From Herbiconiux sp. VKM Ac-1786 (GTDB lineage Bacteria; Actinomycetota; Actinomycetes; Actinomycetales; Microbacteriaceae): a DNA stretch of 64,000 nt. Below are positions 27,832-35,228 of the stretch, one piece after another. Every line of letters begins with the position of its first letter. Position 1 is the first letter of the stretch. The position numbers and the translations under genes are program-made. The notes beneath the pieces were generated by a model. The model was not told where the DNA came from. It saw only the letters and a list, made by a program, of their open reading frames with translations, and ran no database searches. Location of the stretch: assembly GCF_015350805.1 (NCBI RefSeq), contig NZ_JADKSG010000001.1:372001-436000 (forward strand). Direction: 5' to 3'.

Positions 27832-27850
27832 TATGGGCAAAGTGTGGGCA
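27832..27850 (+). repeat. Paired T(A/G)TGGGCA repeats, right end (candidate integrase arm sites)
   Basis: TATGGGCA (27832-27839) and TGTGGGCA (27843-27850) start 11 bases apart, the same phasing as the pair at 11654-11672 near the left end. They lie about 70 bases inside the right attachment repeat, just after the toxin gene. Confidence 0.6.
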
Positions 27851-27921
27851 AACACGATATCGGAGCGAGAGTGGAAGGCTCCAGATCCGCGGAATCACGC
27901 GGATCTGAGCACCTGGCAGAA

Positions 27922-27945
27922 CGGTGCCCCTGGAGGGACTCGAAC
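27922..27945. repeat. Right attachment-site repeat (attR-type core)
   Basis: This is the exact 24-base match to 11525-11548. It covers the 3' 21 bases of the tRNA-Arg gene (T-arm 3' half, acceptor stem and discriminator) and three further bases. The tRNA beside it is complete, so recombination restored the gene. Confidence 0.9.
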
Positions 27946-27996
27946 CCCCAACCCTTTCCTTAGGACGGAACTGCTCTTCCATTGAGCTACAGAGGC
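27925..27996 (-). tRNA. tRNA-Arg (anticodon CCT)
   Basis: The minus strand folds as a 72-base cloverleaf: acceptor GCCTCTG / CAGGGGC (one G-T pair), D arm GCTC...GAGC, anticodon loop G-T-C-C-T-A-A on a TTCC/GGAA stem, T arm GGGGG-TTCGAGT-CCCTC, discriminator A; CCA is not encoded. Anticodon CCT reads AGG, a rare codon in GC-rich actinobacteria. The gene is the integration target of the island. Confidence 0.93.
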
Positions 27997-28036
27997 TGAC
28001 GTGTCGAGTTTAGCGGCCCGGCAGGGGTAGCGGCGC

Positions 28037-28051
28037 TAGACGACTGGTCTA
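28037..28051. promoter_or_regulatory. TetR-type operator palindrome TAGAC-N5-GTCTA
   Basis: TAGAC (28037-28041) and GTCTA (28047-28051) are perfect inverted arms spaced by 5 bases, 21 bases before the ATG of the TetR gene. The form resembles operators of NemR-like TetR repressors. Autoregulation of the TetR-oxidoreductase operon is likely. Confidence 0.6.
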
Positions 28052-28072
28052 TTCGGGCGTAGGGTGGGGTGC

Positions 28073-28663
28073 ATGACCCTCACCGCCAAAGCCGAGCAGA
28101 CCCGCGGCTCGATCCTCGCCACCGGCGAGGAGCTGATGCTCGCGAAGGGCTTCACCGGCGTCGGCTTGCAGGAGATCCTCACCACCTGCGGCGTGCCGAA
28201 GGGCTCGTTCTACCACTACTTCTCCTCGAAGGAGGGCTTCGGCGTCGCCGTGCTCGAGCGCTACGTCGAGACCTACCTCACCGCGGTCGACGCCCTGCTC
28301 GCCCGGCCGGGCACGGGGCGCGAGCGCATCCGCCTGCTCGGCGACGCCTGGGCCGCGCGGGCGGGCAGCGCCTCGGCCGGGCGGTGCCTCGTGGTGCAGC
28401 TCTCCGCCGAGGTCTCGGGCTTCTCCGAGCGGATGCGCGTCGCCCTCGCCGACGGCGTCGCCGCCCTCGTGGCGCTGTTCGCCGACGTCGTCGCCGAGGG
28501 CCAGGCCGACGGCTCGATCGCCGCCGGGGCATCGGCCCGCGAGCTCGCCGAGGCGCTCTACCAGCTCTGGCTCGGAGCCGCCCTGCTCGACCGCCTCGCC
28601 CGCGACGGCTCCCCCTTCACGGCGGCCCTCGCCGCCACCGACCGCCTGCTCAACCACCCCTGA
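28073..28663 (+). CDS. TetR/AcrR-family regulator (NemR/AcuR-like)
   Basis: With the ATG at 28073 the protein has 196 residues (an upstream in-frame GTG at 28064 would add three). The helix-turn-helix is clear: ILATGEELMLAKGFTGVGLQ then EILTTCGVPKGSFYHYFSSK (about residues 14-55). The C-terminal domain resembles the TetR_C group of NemR-like regulators that sense electrophiles through cysteines; a Cys lies in GRCLVVQLS and another in TTCGVP. A palindrome sits just upstream, and the oxidoreductase gene follows 59 bases downstream. De-repression by reactive aldehydes or quinones is a reasonable inference. Confidence 0.85.
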   Translation: MTLTAKAEQTRGSILATGEELMLAKGFTGVGLQEILTTCGVPKGSFYHYFSSKEGFGVAVLERYVETYLTAVDALLARPGTGRERIRLLGDAWAARAGSASAGRCLVVQLSAEVSGFSERMRVALADGVAALVALFADVVAEGQADGSIAAGASARELAEALYQLWLGAALLDRLARDGSPFTAALAATDRLLNHP

Positions 28664-28722
28664 CCCACCCGAACCCGAACCCGAACCCGACGAGCCAAGA
28701 ACCGACCCCCAAGGAGACCCCC

Positions 28723-29700
28723 ATGCGCGCCCTCACCCACGCCACCTTCGGCGATGCCACCGACGTCCTCGACGTCACCGAGCTGCCCACCCCCGAGCCC
28801 GGGGCCGGCGAGGTGCGCGTGCGCACCGTGCTCTCCCCCATCCACAACCACGACCTCTGGACGATCCGCGGCACCTACGGCTTCAAGCCCGAGCTGCCCG
28901 CGCAGTCCGGCACCGAGGCCGTGGGTGTCGTCGACGCGCTCGGCGAAGGCGTCGACACCCTGAGCGTCGGCCAGCGCGTGGCCACCGGCGGCACCTTCGG
29001 TGTCTGGAGCGAGTACTTCGTCACCAAGGCGGCCGGCCTCATCCCCGTGCCCGACGCGATCAGCGACGAGACCGCCGCGCAGCTCGTCTCGATGCCGTTC
29101 AGCGCCCTGAGCCTGCTCGACTTCCTCGAGGTGGAGGAGGGCGACTGGATCCTGCAGAACACCGCGAACGGCGCCGTCGGCAAGCTGCTGGCCCAGTTCG
29201 CCGCCGCGCGCGGGGTGCGCGTGCTCGGGCTCGTGCGCCGTGACGCGGGTGTCGACGAGCTGGCGCGGGTGGGCATCCACGACGTCGTGTCGACCGAGCA
29301 CGACGGCTGGCGCGACCGGGTGGCCGAGCTGCTCGACGGCGCGAGCCCGCGGGCGGCCGTCGACTCGGTGGGCGGGGCCTCGGCCGGCGAGCTGCTGTCG
29401 CTCCTCGGCGAGAACGGCACGCTCGTCTCGTTCGGCGCGATGGAGTCGGGTCAGCTGCAGATCTCGTCGGGCGACCTGATCTTCAAGCAGGCCACCGTGA
29501 AGGGGTTCTGGGGCAGCACCGTCAGCCGCGAGATGGAGCCCGCCAAGCGCAACGCCCTGTTCGGCGAGCTGCTCCAGCGCGTCGGCTCGGGCGAGGTCGA
29601 GCTGCCCGTCGAGGCCGTCTACCCGATCGAGCAGGGCCGCGAGGCCGCAGGCGCGAGTGCGGTGCCCGGTCGCCGCGGCAAGATCCTGCTCAGCTTCTGA
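28723..29700 (+). CDS. Medium-chain NADPH-dependent oxidoreductase (quinone / enoyl reductase-like)
   Basis: The 325-residue MDR-superfamily protein has an N-terminal GroES-like domain (RALTHATFGD to about residue 120) and a Rossmann domain with NTANGAVGKLLAQFA (about 146-160), the NADPH-binding A-x-G-x-x-G pattern of quinone and 2-enoyl-thioester reductases. No catalytic or structural zinc cysteines are seen, so it belongs to the zinc-independent branch. It follows a TetR regulator with its own operator, the standard arrangement for electrophile detoxification. A short CGAACC tandem run lies in the intergenic spacer at about 28669-28690. Confidence 0.85.
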   Translation: MRALTHATFGDATDVLDVTELPTPEPGAGEVRVRTVLSPIHNHDLWTIRGTYGFKPELPAQSGTEAVGVVDALGEGVDTLSVGQRVATGGTFGVWSEYFVTKAAGLIPVPDAISDETAAQLVSMPFSALSLLDFLEVEEGDWILQNTANGAVGKLLAQFAAARGVRVLGLVRRDAGVDELARVGIHDVVSTEHDGWRDRVAELLDGASPRAAVDSVGGASAGELLSLLGENGTLVSFGAMESGQLQISSGDLIFKQATVKGFWGSTVSREMEPAKRNALFGELLQRVGSGEVELPVEAVYPIEQGREAAGASAVPGRRGKILLSF

Positions 29701-29733
29701 CGACGAGCGGATGCGCGGCCGCCGCCCGAGCGA

Positions 29734-29806
29734 GCACCACCGCTCAGGCGGCCACCGCCCGCGCCACCGCGACCCGAACCGGCACCACCGCTCAGGCGGC
29801 CACCGC
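29734..29806 (+). repeat. 25-base exact direct repeat, one copy inside the HNH gene end
   Basis: Bases 29734-29758 and 29782-29806 are identical over 25 positions (start GCACCACCGCTCAGG). The second copy holds the stop codon and last codons of the HNH gene; the first lies in the spacer 3' to it. This looks like a local duplication of the gene end. Each copy also contains the imperfect palindrome CGCTCAGGCGG. Confidence 0.75.
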
Positions 29807-30289
29807 GAGGAACGGATCCCACGCCGGCTCGACCCGCTCCGCGCCCTTCACGGTCCAGCCGGCCTGGTGCGGCATCCGCGGCGCGAACCGCAGCGACCAC
29901 CCCATCTCGGCCGGCGTGCGATCGCCCTTCACGTTGTTGCAGCGCAGGCAGCAGGCCACGAGGTTCTCCCAGGTGTCCTTCCCGCCCCGCGAGCGCGGCT
30001 GCACGTGGTCGATCGTGCTGGCCGACGCCCCGCAGTACCCGCAGCGCTGCGAGTCGCGCCGCAGCACGCCCCGGCGTGAGACGGGCATCATCCGATTCGT
30101 GGGCACCCGCACATAGCGGGTCAGCAGGATGACGGCCGGTCGGTCGAAGTCGGTGGCGATCCCGTGCACCGGATGCTCGGCATCCCGTGCCAGCACCCGG
30201 GCCTTGTCGTTCAGCACGAGCACCAGGGCCCGTTTGAACGACACGACGCCCAGCGGCTCATATCCTGCGTTGAGTACCAGTGTTCGCAT
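29792..30289 (-). CDS. HNH endonuclease family protein
   Basis: The 165-residue protein has an N-terminal domain common in actinobacteria (TLVLNAGYEPLGVVSFKRAL) and a C-terminal HNH module: C-G-Y-C-G, then STIDHVQPRSRGGKDTWENL with the His and Asn, then ACCLRCNNVKGDR, completing two CxxC zinc pairs. The core HNH residues are intact. Such stand-alone proteins are chromosomal, widespread and of unknown cellular role (DNA repair or nuclease defence). The upstream 362-base spacer must carry its promoter. It is convergent with the oxidoreductase gene. Confidence 0.88.
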   Translation of the reverse strand: MRTLVLNAGYEPLGVVSFKRALVLVLNDKARVLARDAEHPVHGIATDFDRPAVILLTRYVRVPTNRMMPVSRRGVLRRDSQRCGYCGASASTIDHVQPRSRGGKDTWENLVACCLRCNNVKGDRTPAEMGWSLRFAPRMPHQAGWTVKGAERVEPAWDPFLAVAA

Positions 30290-30373
30290 GCTCTCCCTTT
30301 CGAAGAGACCTGGACGGCTTCCAGGTGTTCGACGTGCATCCGCTCATCAGGCGAACGGGGAGACGGGAGGGCA

Positions 30374-30405
30374 CAAAAAAAGGCGCCGTCATGATGACAG
30401 CGCCT
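30374..30405 (-). terminator. Intrinsic terminator for the NlpC/P60 transcript
   Basis: On the minus strand the stem GGCGCTGTCA pairs with TGACGGCGCC (one G-U) and is followed directly by TTTTTTT. It lies about 250 bases beyond the NlpC/P60 stop and before the HNH gene, so it separates the two transcripts. Confidence 0.8.
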
Positions 30406-30554
30406 TACTCTCAGAACCGGGTATCTGGCTCTGACTCAGCCCACTCGTGTGCCGGCGGACGCGCAGCACGAGGCGATCCGTGGTGGGGATGCTCCTGCCC
30501 TGCGTCATCAGGCTCTCCGGGTTCTCGAGACGATCAGAGCGCCAGGATACGACA

Positions 30555-30590
30555 GAATCGGCGCGCCACCTACAGGTAGCGCGCCGATTC
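30555..30590. repeat. Perfect 12-bp hairpin downstream of the NlpC/P60 gene
   Basis: GAATCGGCGCGC (30555-30566) pairs exactly with 30579-30590; the 12-base loop contains a further ACC/GGT pair. It starts 62 bases after the NlpC/P60 stop on the minus strand. There is no T-run, so it may be a Rho-independent terminator of the GC-rich actinobacterial type or an mRNA 3' stabiliser. Confidence 0.6.
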
Positions 30591-30651
30591 AGGTGCCGGA
30601 AACGAAGTGTTCACACTCCGAGAGCGGATGCCCGCCGGTGGATCAGGCCGA

Positions 30652-31644
30652 CTAGACGATCCGCACGAAGTAGTAGCTGCCCCAGAGCGGCCGGTGCTCG
30701 ACGTAGCGACCCCAGTCGGGCGAGTCGATCGATCCGCCGGCGCCGTCGTAGATGCCGACGTGACCGATCGGCCAGATGATCAGGTCGCCGGCCTGTGCAT
30801 CGGCGGGCGAGATCGGGATGCCCAGCGCGGCCTGGTTGCTCACGAGGCGCGGCAGGTAGATGCCGAACTGACCGAAGACGTACTGGGTGAGGCCGTCGCA
30901 GCCGAAGCTGGTGTCGGGGCTCGCTCCGCTGCCGTAGGGCACCTTGCCGACGAACTGCTCGGCGTACTCCACGACGGCGGCGCCGCTGTAGGCGCCCGAC
31001 GGCGGGTTCACGGTGAAGGCGCTCGAGGCAGCTCCACCCTTTTCCGCCGCGGCGGCGGCTGCGGTGGCGGCCGAGGCTGCGGCGGCCTCGCGGGCGGCGG
31101 CGGCCTGCGTGGCGGCGACCGCGGCGGCGGCGCGCTCACGGCTGGCCTGCAGCTCCTCGGGCGTGGGAGCAGTGTAGTTGTCGCGGCTCACGGCCAGGGC
31201 GGCCGAGGCGTCGGGCACCACGAGCGTCTGGTTTCCGGCGAGCTCGCCGTCGGTGGCGACACCGGACTCGAAGTTGCCGCCGCCGCCGAAGGCGTAGGCC
31301 GGCAGGGCCATGGTGGCCACCAGAGCGGCGGCGAAGGTCATGACGACCGCGCGCCCGGCGCTCTTCTTCGACGGCTTCGCGATCCGCGGCATCCGGATGC
31401 CCGGCCGCTGCGTCGCGACGGGAGCCGGCTTCTTCACCTCGAGCGCGGTCGTGGTGGCCTTCGCTTGGGCGCCCGGCGTCGGAACGGCGAGCACCATGTC
31501 CTTCGAGGGAGCGGCGACCGCGGTGTTCGCTGCGATCGAGTTCTGAGCCTCGAGTTCCCGCAGTCGGCGCCGGGTCATCGGCTGTTCGGGTCGGTCGTTG
31601 TCGGGGTTCTGCTCGTTGTCGAGCGAATCACCAAGTGGGGCCAA
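30652..31644 (-). CDS. NlpC/P60 cell-wall hydrolase with transmembrane anchor
   Basis: I prefer the TTG at 31644, which has an SD GGAGG eight bases upstream (330 residues); an ATG at 31578 and an open frame to 31722 also exist. The chain has a basic, Pro/Ala-rich cytoplasmic N-terminus, one hydrophobic segment (AVVMTFAAALVATMALPAYA) serving as signal-anchor, an Ala-rich coiled segment, and a C-terminal NlpC/P60 domain with catalytic Cys in SFGCDGLTQYVF and His in PIGHVGIYDG. It should cut peptidoglycan stem peptides during growth or daughter-cell separation. A 224-base leader with a stable hairpin precedes it, suggesting post-transcriptional control. Confidence 0.85.
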   Translation of the reverse strand: MAPLGDSLDNEQNPDNDRPEQPMTRRRLRELEAQNSIAANTAVAAPSKDMVLAVPTPGAQAKATTTALEVKKPAPVATQRPGIRMPRIAKPSKKSAGRAVVMTFAAALVATMALPAYAFGGGGNFESGVATDGELAGNQTLVVPDASAALAVSRDNYTAPTPEELQASRERAAAAVAATQAAAAREAAAASAATAAAAAAEKGGAASSAFTVNPPSGAYSGAAVVEYAEQFVGKVPYGSGASPDTSFGCDGLTQYVFGQFGIYLPRLVSNQAALGIPISPADAQAGDLIIWPIGHVGIYDGAGGSIDSPDWGRYVEHRPLWGSYYFVRIV

Positions 31645-31716
31645 GATTGTTTCCTCCGGCACCTCTCGCAGCAAGGGCAGCTGCTCCCGTCCACACCGAG
31701 TCCGTGTGCAGTCAGC

Positions 31717-31748
31717 GGCCAAGAGACGGGAATCGAGGTGTCTTGGCC
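31717..31748 (-). promoter_or_regulatory. Hairpin in the NlpC/P60 mRNA leader
   Basis: GGCCAAGA (31717-31724) and TCTTGGCC (31741-31748) are perfectly complementary, with a 16-base loop, inside the long leader of the hydrolase gene. Other partial stems flank it. In many actinobacteria similar hydrolases are under a c-di-AMP riboswitch, but the conserved riboswitch core is not visible here. Confidence 0.4.
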
Positions 31749-31868
31749 CGTGTCCGTCGCCATTCGGGGGCCGGCGGACTCGTTAGAGAATACGGGAGGG
31801 GGGTGGCTTTGTCACCTTGAAACGGGGTGTTTTTAACATTTCGGTAACGCCCCGTGCACAGCGACCGG

Positions 31869-32561
31869 CTAGATGCCAACGAATATATGGCTTGCGACCT
31901 CATTGGGCAGTTCGATGCCCTCGTCGAAACCTTCGACCTCTACAAGAACGTAGGAGCCCACCGCGGTGAAGGCGGCCGTGTTGCCCGGCACCACACCGGC
32001 CTGCTTCAGCTGCAGCAGCAGCTCGGGGTCGACCTGCGCGGGCTCGCCGAGGCGGCGGATGATCTTGGTCTGCGGCCCGACGGCACCGTGCACGAGCGTG
32101 ACGATGTTGACGACACCGCGGGTGAAGGGGATCGACTCCTCGTCGCCGAACGCGTCGAGACCCGGGATGGGGTTGCCGTAGGGCGACTCGGTGGGGTGGT
32201 CGAGCATCTCCAGGATGCGCCGCTCCACCTGCTCGCTCATCACGTGCTCCCACCGGCACGCCTCGTCGTGCACGAGCTCCCACTCGAGGCCGATGACGTC
32301 GCTCAGGAGGCGCTCGGCGAGCCGGTGCTTGCGCATGACGGAGATGGCCTTCTTGCGGCCGACCTCGGTGAGTTCGAGGTGGCGGTCGAGCGAGACGACG
32401 ACCAGTCCGTCGCGCTCCATGCGGCCGACGGTCTGGGACACGGTGGGGCCCGAGTGCCCGAGGCGCTCCGAGATGCGGGCGCGCAGGGGGTTGATGTTCT
32501 CCTCCTCGAGTTCGAGGATGGTGCGGAGATACATCTCGGTGGTGTCGATCAGATCTGCCAA
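31869..32561 (-). CDS. DtxR/IdeR-family metal-dependent transcriptional repressor
   Basis: The start is placed at the TTG at 32561, because AAGGAG (32574-32569) lies seven bases before it; an ATG 21 bases upstream would place that SD inside the gene. The 230-residue product has the DtxR winged helix (DTTEMYLRTILELEEENI, then ISERLGHSGPTVSQTVGRME), the dimerisation/metal domain with C-R-W-E-H-V-M-S and HPTESPYGNPIPG, and a C-terminal FeoA/SH3-like domain (about 150-230). All metal ligands characteristic of IdeR-type proteins appear present. It represses iron-uptake genes with Fe2+ (IdeR) or Mn2+ transporters (MntR-like DtxR). A TTAGGT half-site lies upstream. Confidence 0.9.
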   Translation of the reverse strand: MADLIDTTEMYLRTILELEEENINPLRARISERLGHSGPTVSQTVGRMERDGLVVVSLDRHLELTEVGRKKAISVMRKHRLAERLLSDVIGLEWELVHDEACRWEHVMSEQVERRILEMLDHPTESPYGNPIPGLDAFGDEESIPFTRGVVNIVTLVHGAVGPQTKIIRRLGEPAQVDPELLLQLKQAGVVPGNTAAFTAVGSYVLVEVEGFDEGIELPNEVASHIFVGI

Positions 32562-32597
32562 GTGAATACTCCTTGCGGCCATGTGAGGCGTACCTAA

Positions 32598-33776
<1,179 letters not shown>

Positions 33777-33785
33777 CCCGCCGGT

Positions 33786-33805
33786 GGGCCGCCCTCGGGC
33801 GGCCC
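33786..33805. terminator. GC-rich hairpin after serC
   Basis: GGGCCGCCC (33786-33794) and GGGCGGCCC (33797-33805) are perfectly complementary, ten bases after the serC stop and before the convergent DUF3027 gene. It has no T-run on either side; it could serve both convergent genes. Confidence 0.5.
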
Positions 33806-33816
33806 GCCGTCAGCGG

Positions 33817-34506
33817 TCACCAGCGACCGGGGCCCTCCGCGTGGGGATCGTCGAGATCCTCGTCCGAGTCGGCGTCGTCCGAGTCGTCGTCATCGTCCGA
33901 GTCGTCGTCGTCGTCCGAGTCGTCGTCGTCCGAGGCTTCGAGCTCGGCGTCATCGGTCACGTGGTCGTCGATGTCGATGCCGTCGTCGAGGTCGAGCACG
34001 TCGTCCGCGTCGTCGAGGTCGTCCTCCGCCTCGTCGTCGTCGTCGTCCGAATCCTCGTCGGACTCGTCGTCGTCTGCGTCGTCGTCGTCATCCGCGTCGT
34101 CGCCGGCCTGGGCCGCCGCGAGCTCCTGAGCCAGCTGGTACTCGGCGAGACGCTCCGACCAGGGCAGCCAGTCGGGGGCCACGAGGGCGCCCTCGCCCGG
34201 CAGCAGCTCCACCTCGAGCACCGACGGCGCGGACTCGGCGTCGACGCGGCCGAGCGTGACCGTCCAGTGCCAGCCGGGGTAGCCCGGCAGCCGGGTGGCG
34301 AAGAAGATGCTCAGCACGTGATCCTCTTCGGCGCGATGCCCGATCACCTCGCCGACGGTCGCGCCGGGCGTGATCTCCCGCAGCGCACTGCGAGCCAGCT
34401 CAACGGCCTTCAGCAGCACCTCGTCCACGACGGGCTCGGGCGCGGGATCGACGGAGGCCGCCGACTCGTCACCGTCGCCGGGAGCGGCGGCGGGAGCATC
34501 CGTCAT
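33817..34506 (-). CDS. DUF3027-type protein with long acidic C-terminal tail
   Basis: The ATG at 34506 overlaps the stop of the cold-shock gene by one base (TGATG); a GTG at 34509 is the alternative. The product is 229 residues. The folded part (about 25-125) has the DUF3027 pattern: LKAVELARSALREITPGATV, GYPGWHWTVTLGRV and LLPGEGALVAPDWLPWSERL. The last ~95 residues are almost only Asp, Glu and Ser, built from repeats of GAC/GAT codons. This low-complexity tail is likely disordered and may be length-variable. Function is unknown; the pairing with a cold-shock protein is conserved in actinobacteria and suggests RNA or ribosome work. Confidence 0.85.
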   Translation of the reverse strand: MTDAPAAAPGDGDESAASVDPAPEPVVDEVLLKAVELARSALREITPGATVGEVIGHRAEEDHVLSIFFATRLPGYPGWHWTVTLGRVDAESAPSVLEVELLPGEGALVAPDWLPWSERLAEYQLAQELAAAQAGDDADDDDDADDDESDEDSDDDDDEAEDDLDDADDVLDLDDGIDIDDHVTDDAELEASDDDDSDDDDDSDDDDDSDDADSDEDLDDPHAEGPGRW

Positions 34507-34886
34507 CACGCGTCCAGCTCGTCGGCGACCTTGCGCAGCAGGGCCGCGATCTTGCGGCTGTGGGCGTTGTCGGGGTAGCGGCCGCGCTTGAGGTTGCCGC
34601 CGATCGAGTCGAGCACCTTCACCAGGTCTTCGATGATGACCGCCATGTCGTCGGCGGGCTTGCGCGACATCTTCACGAGGCTCGGGGGCGCCTCGAGCAC
34701 CCGCACCGAGAGCGCCTGAGCGCCGCGCTTGCCGTCGGCGATGCCGAACTCGAGCTTGGTGCCCGCCTTGACGGTCGTCCCCGCAGGCAGGGCGGACGCG
34801 TGCAGGAACACTTCTTGGCCGTCATCGCTGCTGATGAAGCCGAAGCCCTTCTCGTCGTCGTAGAACTTGACCTTGCCGGTGGGCAT
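34506..34886 (-). CDS. Cold-shock-domain protein with C-terminal extension
   Basis: The 126-residue protein starts with a cold-shock domain (GKVKFYDDEKGFGFISSDDG, with RNP1-like K-G-F-G-F-I and RNP2-like V-F-L-H) spanning residues 1-65. A helical extension of ~60 residues follows (KPADDMAVIIEDLVKVLDSI and SRKIAALLRKVADELDA), longer than classical CspA proteins. It should bind single-stranded RNA or DNA. It is upstream of, and overlapping with, the DUF3027 gene. Confidence 0.9.
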   Translation of the reverse strand: MPTGKVKFYDDEKGFGFISSDDGQEVFLHASALPAGTTVKAGTKLEFGIADGKRGAQALSVRVLEAPPSLVKMSRKPADDMAVIIEDLVKVLDSIGGNLKRGRYPDNAHSRKIAALLRKVADELDA

Positions 34887-34964
34887 CGTGCATCTCCTCG
34901 TGTAATCGGCCCGAATACCGCTCGTGGCCGACCACCAGCCTACCCGTGCCGGTATCCTCGGACT

Positions 34965-35228
34965 GTGAGCGATGCCGAGAACACCCCGCCCAGCCGAGTG
35001 CAGCGGTCGCTGACCTTCATGATCGCCGCGGTCATCGGTCTCTCGGTGCTCGCATTCGTCGCGCTGCTGATCGGCCTGGCCACGCAGACGCTGAACTACG
35101 ACCTGCAGATCTGGCAGGTCGTCTTCTTCGTGCCGTACTTCGGTCTGCCCATCGGCTTCGTGCTGATCTTCGTGCTGCTCATCATCAGCATCCGCCGTCG
35201 CCGGCAGGATGCCCGCGGGAGTAAATGA
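34965..35228 (+). CDS. Small two-span membrane protein
   Basis: From the GTG at 34965 the product has 87 residues: a short polar N-terminus, membrane span FMIAAVIGLSVLAFVALLIG, a short loop, a second span YFGLPIGFVLIFVLLIISI and a basic tail (RRRRQDARGSK). It overlaps the next gene by four bases (ATGA, 35225-35228), so translation is coupled to the helicase-associated protein. I do not recognise a named family; positive-inside charge places both ends in the cytoplasm. Confidence 0.75.
   Translation: MSDAENTPPSRVQRSLTFMIAAVIGLSVLAFVALLIGLATQTLNYDLQIWQVVFFVPYFGLPIGFVLIFVLLIISIRRRRQDARGSK

Larger units (their letters stand above)
11525..27945. mobile_element. Integrated genomic island (about 16.4 kb) at tRNA-Arg(CCT)
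   Basis: An exact 24-bp direct repeat (11525-11548 and 27922-27945) brackets the region; the right copy covers the last 21 bases of an intact tRNA-Arg gene plus three bases beyond. Between the copies the DNA is visibly less GC-rich than either flank. It carries a tyrosine recombinase gene (broken), conflict-type NTPases, a kinase/receiver operon and an AbiE-type toxin-antitoxin pair. Tyrosine integrases commonly use tRNA 3' ends and rebuild the tRNA on insertion, which fits what is seen. No replication, conjugation or phage structural genes are present, so this is a satellite-like or decayed island rather than a complete ICE or prophage. Confidence 0.9.
30290..30651. other. Intergenic region with two hairpins, no gene seen
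   Basis: These 362 bases separate the HNH gene and the NlpC/P60 gene, both on the minus strand. I see a T-tailed minus-strand terminator (30374-30405), a strong hairpin (30555-30590) and one GAGCGGATGC decamer (30622-30631). The left part (30290-30370) should hold the HNH promoter. Open frames on the plus strand here lack ribosome sites and recognisable content. Confidence 0.6.

Noticed and set aside
11525-27945. Prophage
   Set aside because: No capsid, portal, terminase, tail or lysis genes are present; only integrase and conflict genes.
31645-31868. c-di-AMP (ydaO-type) riboswitch before the NlpC/P60 gene
   Set aside because: The conserved GGGGGA-ACC core and the AGCTAACCTCG segment are not present; only generic stems are seen.
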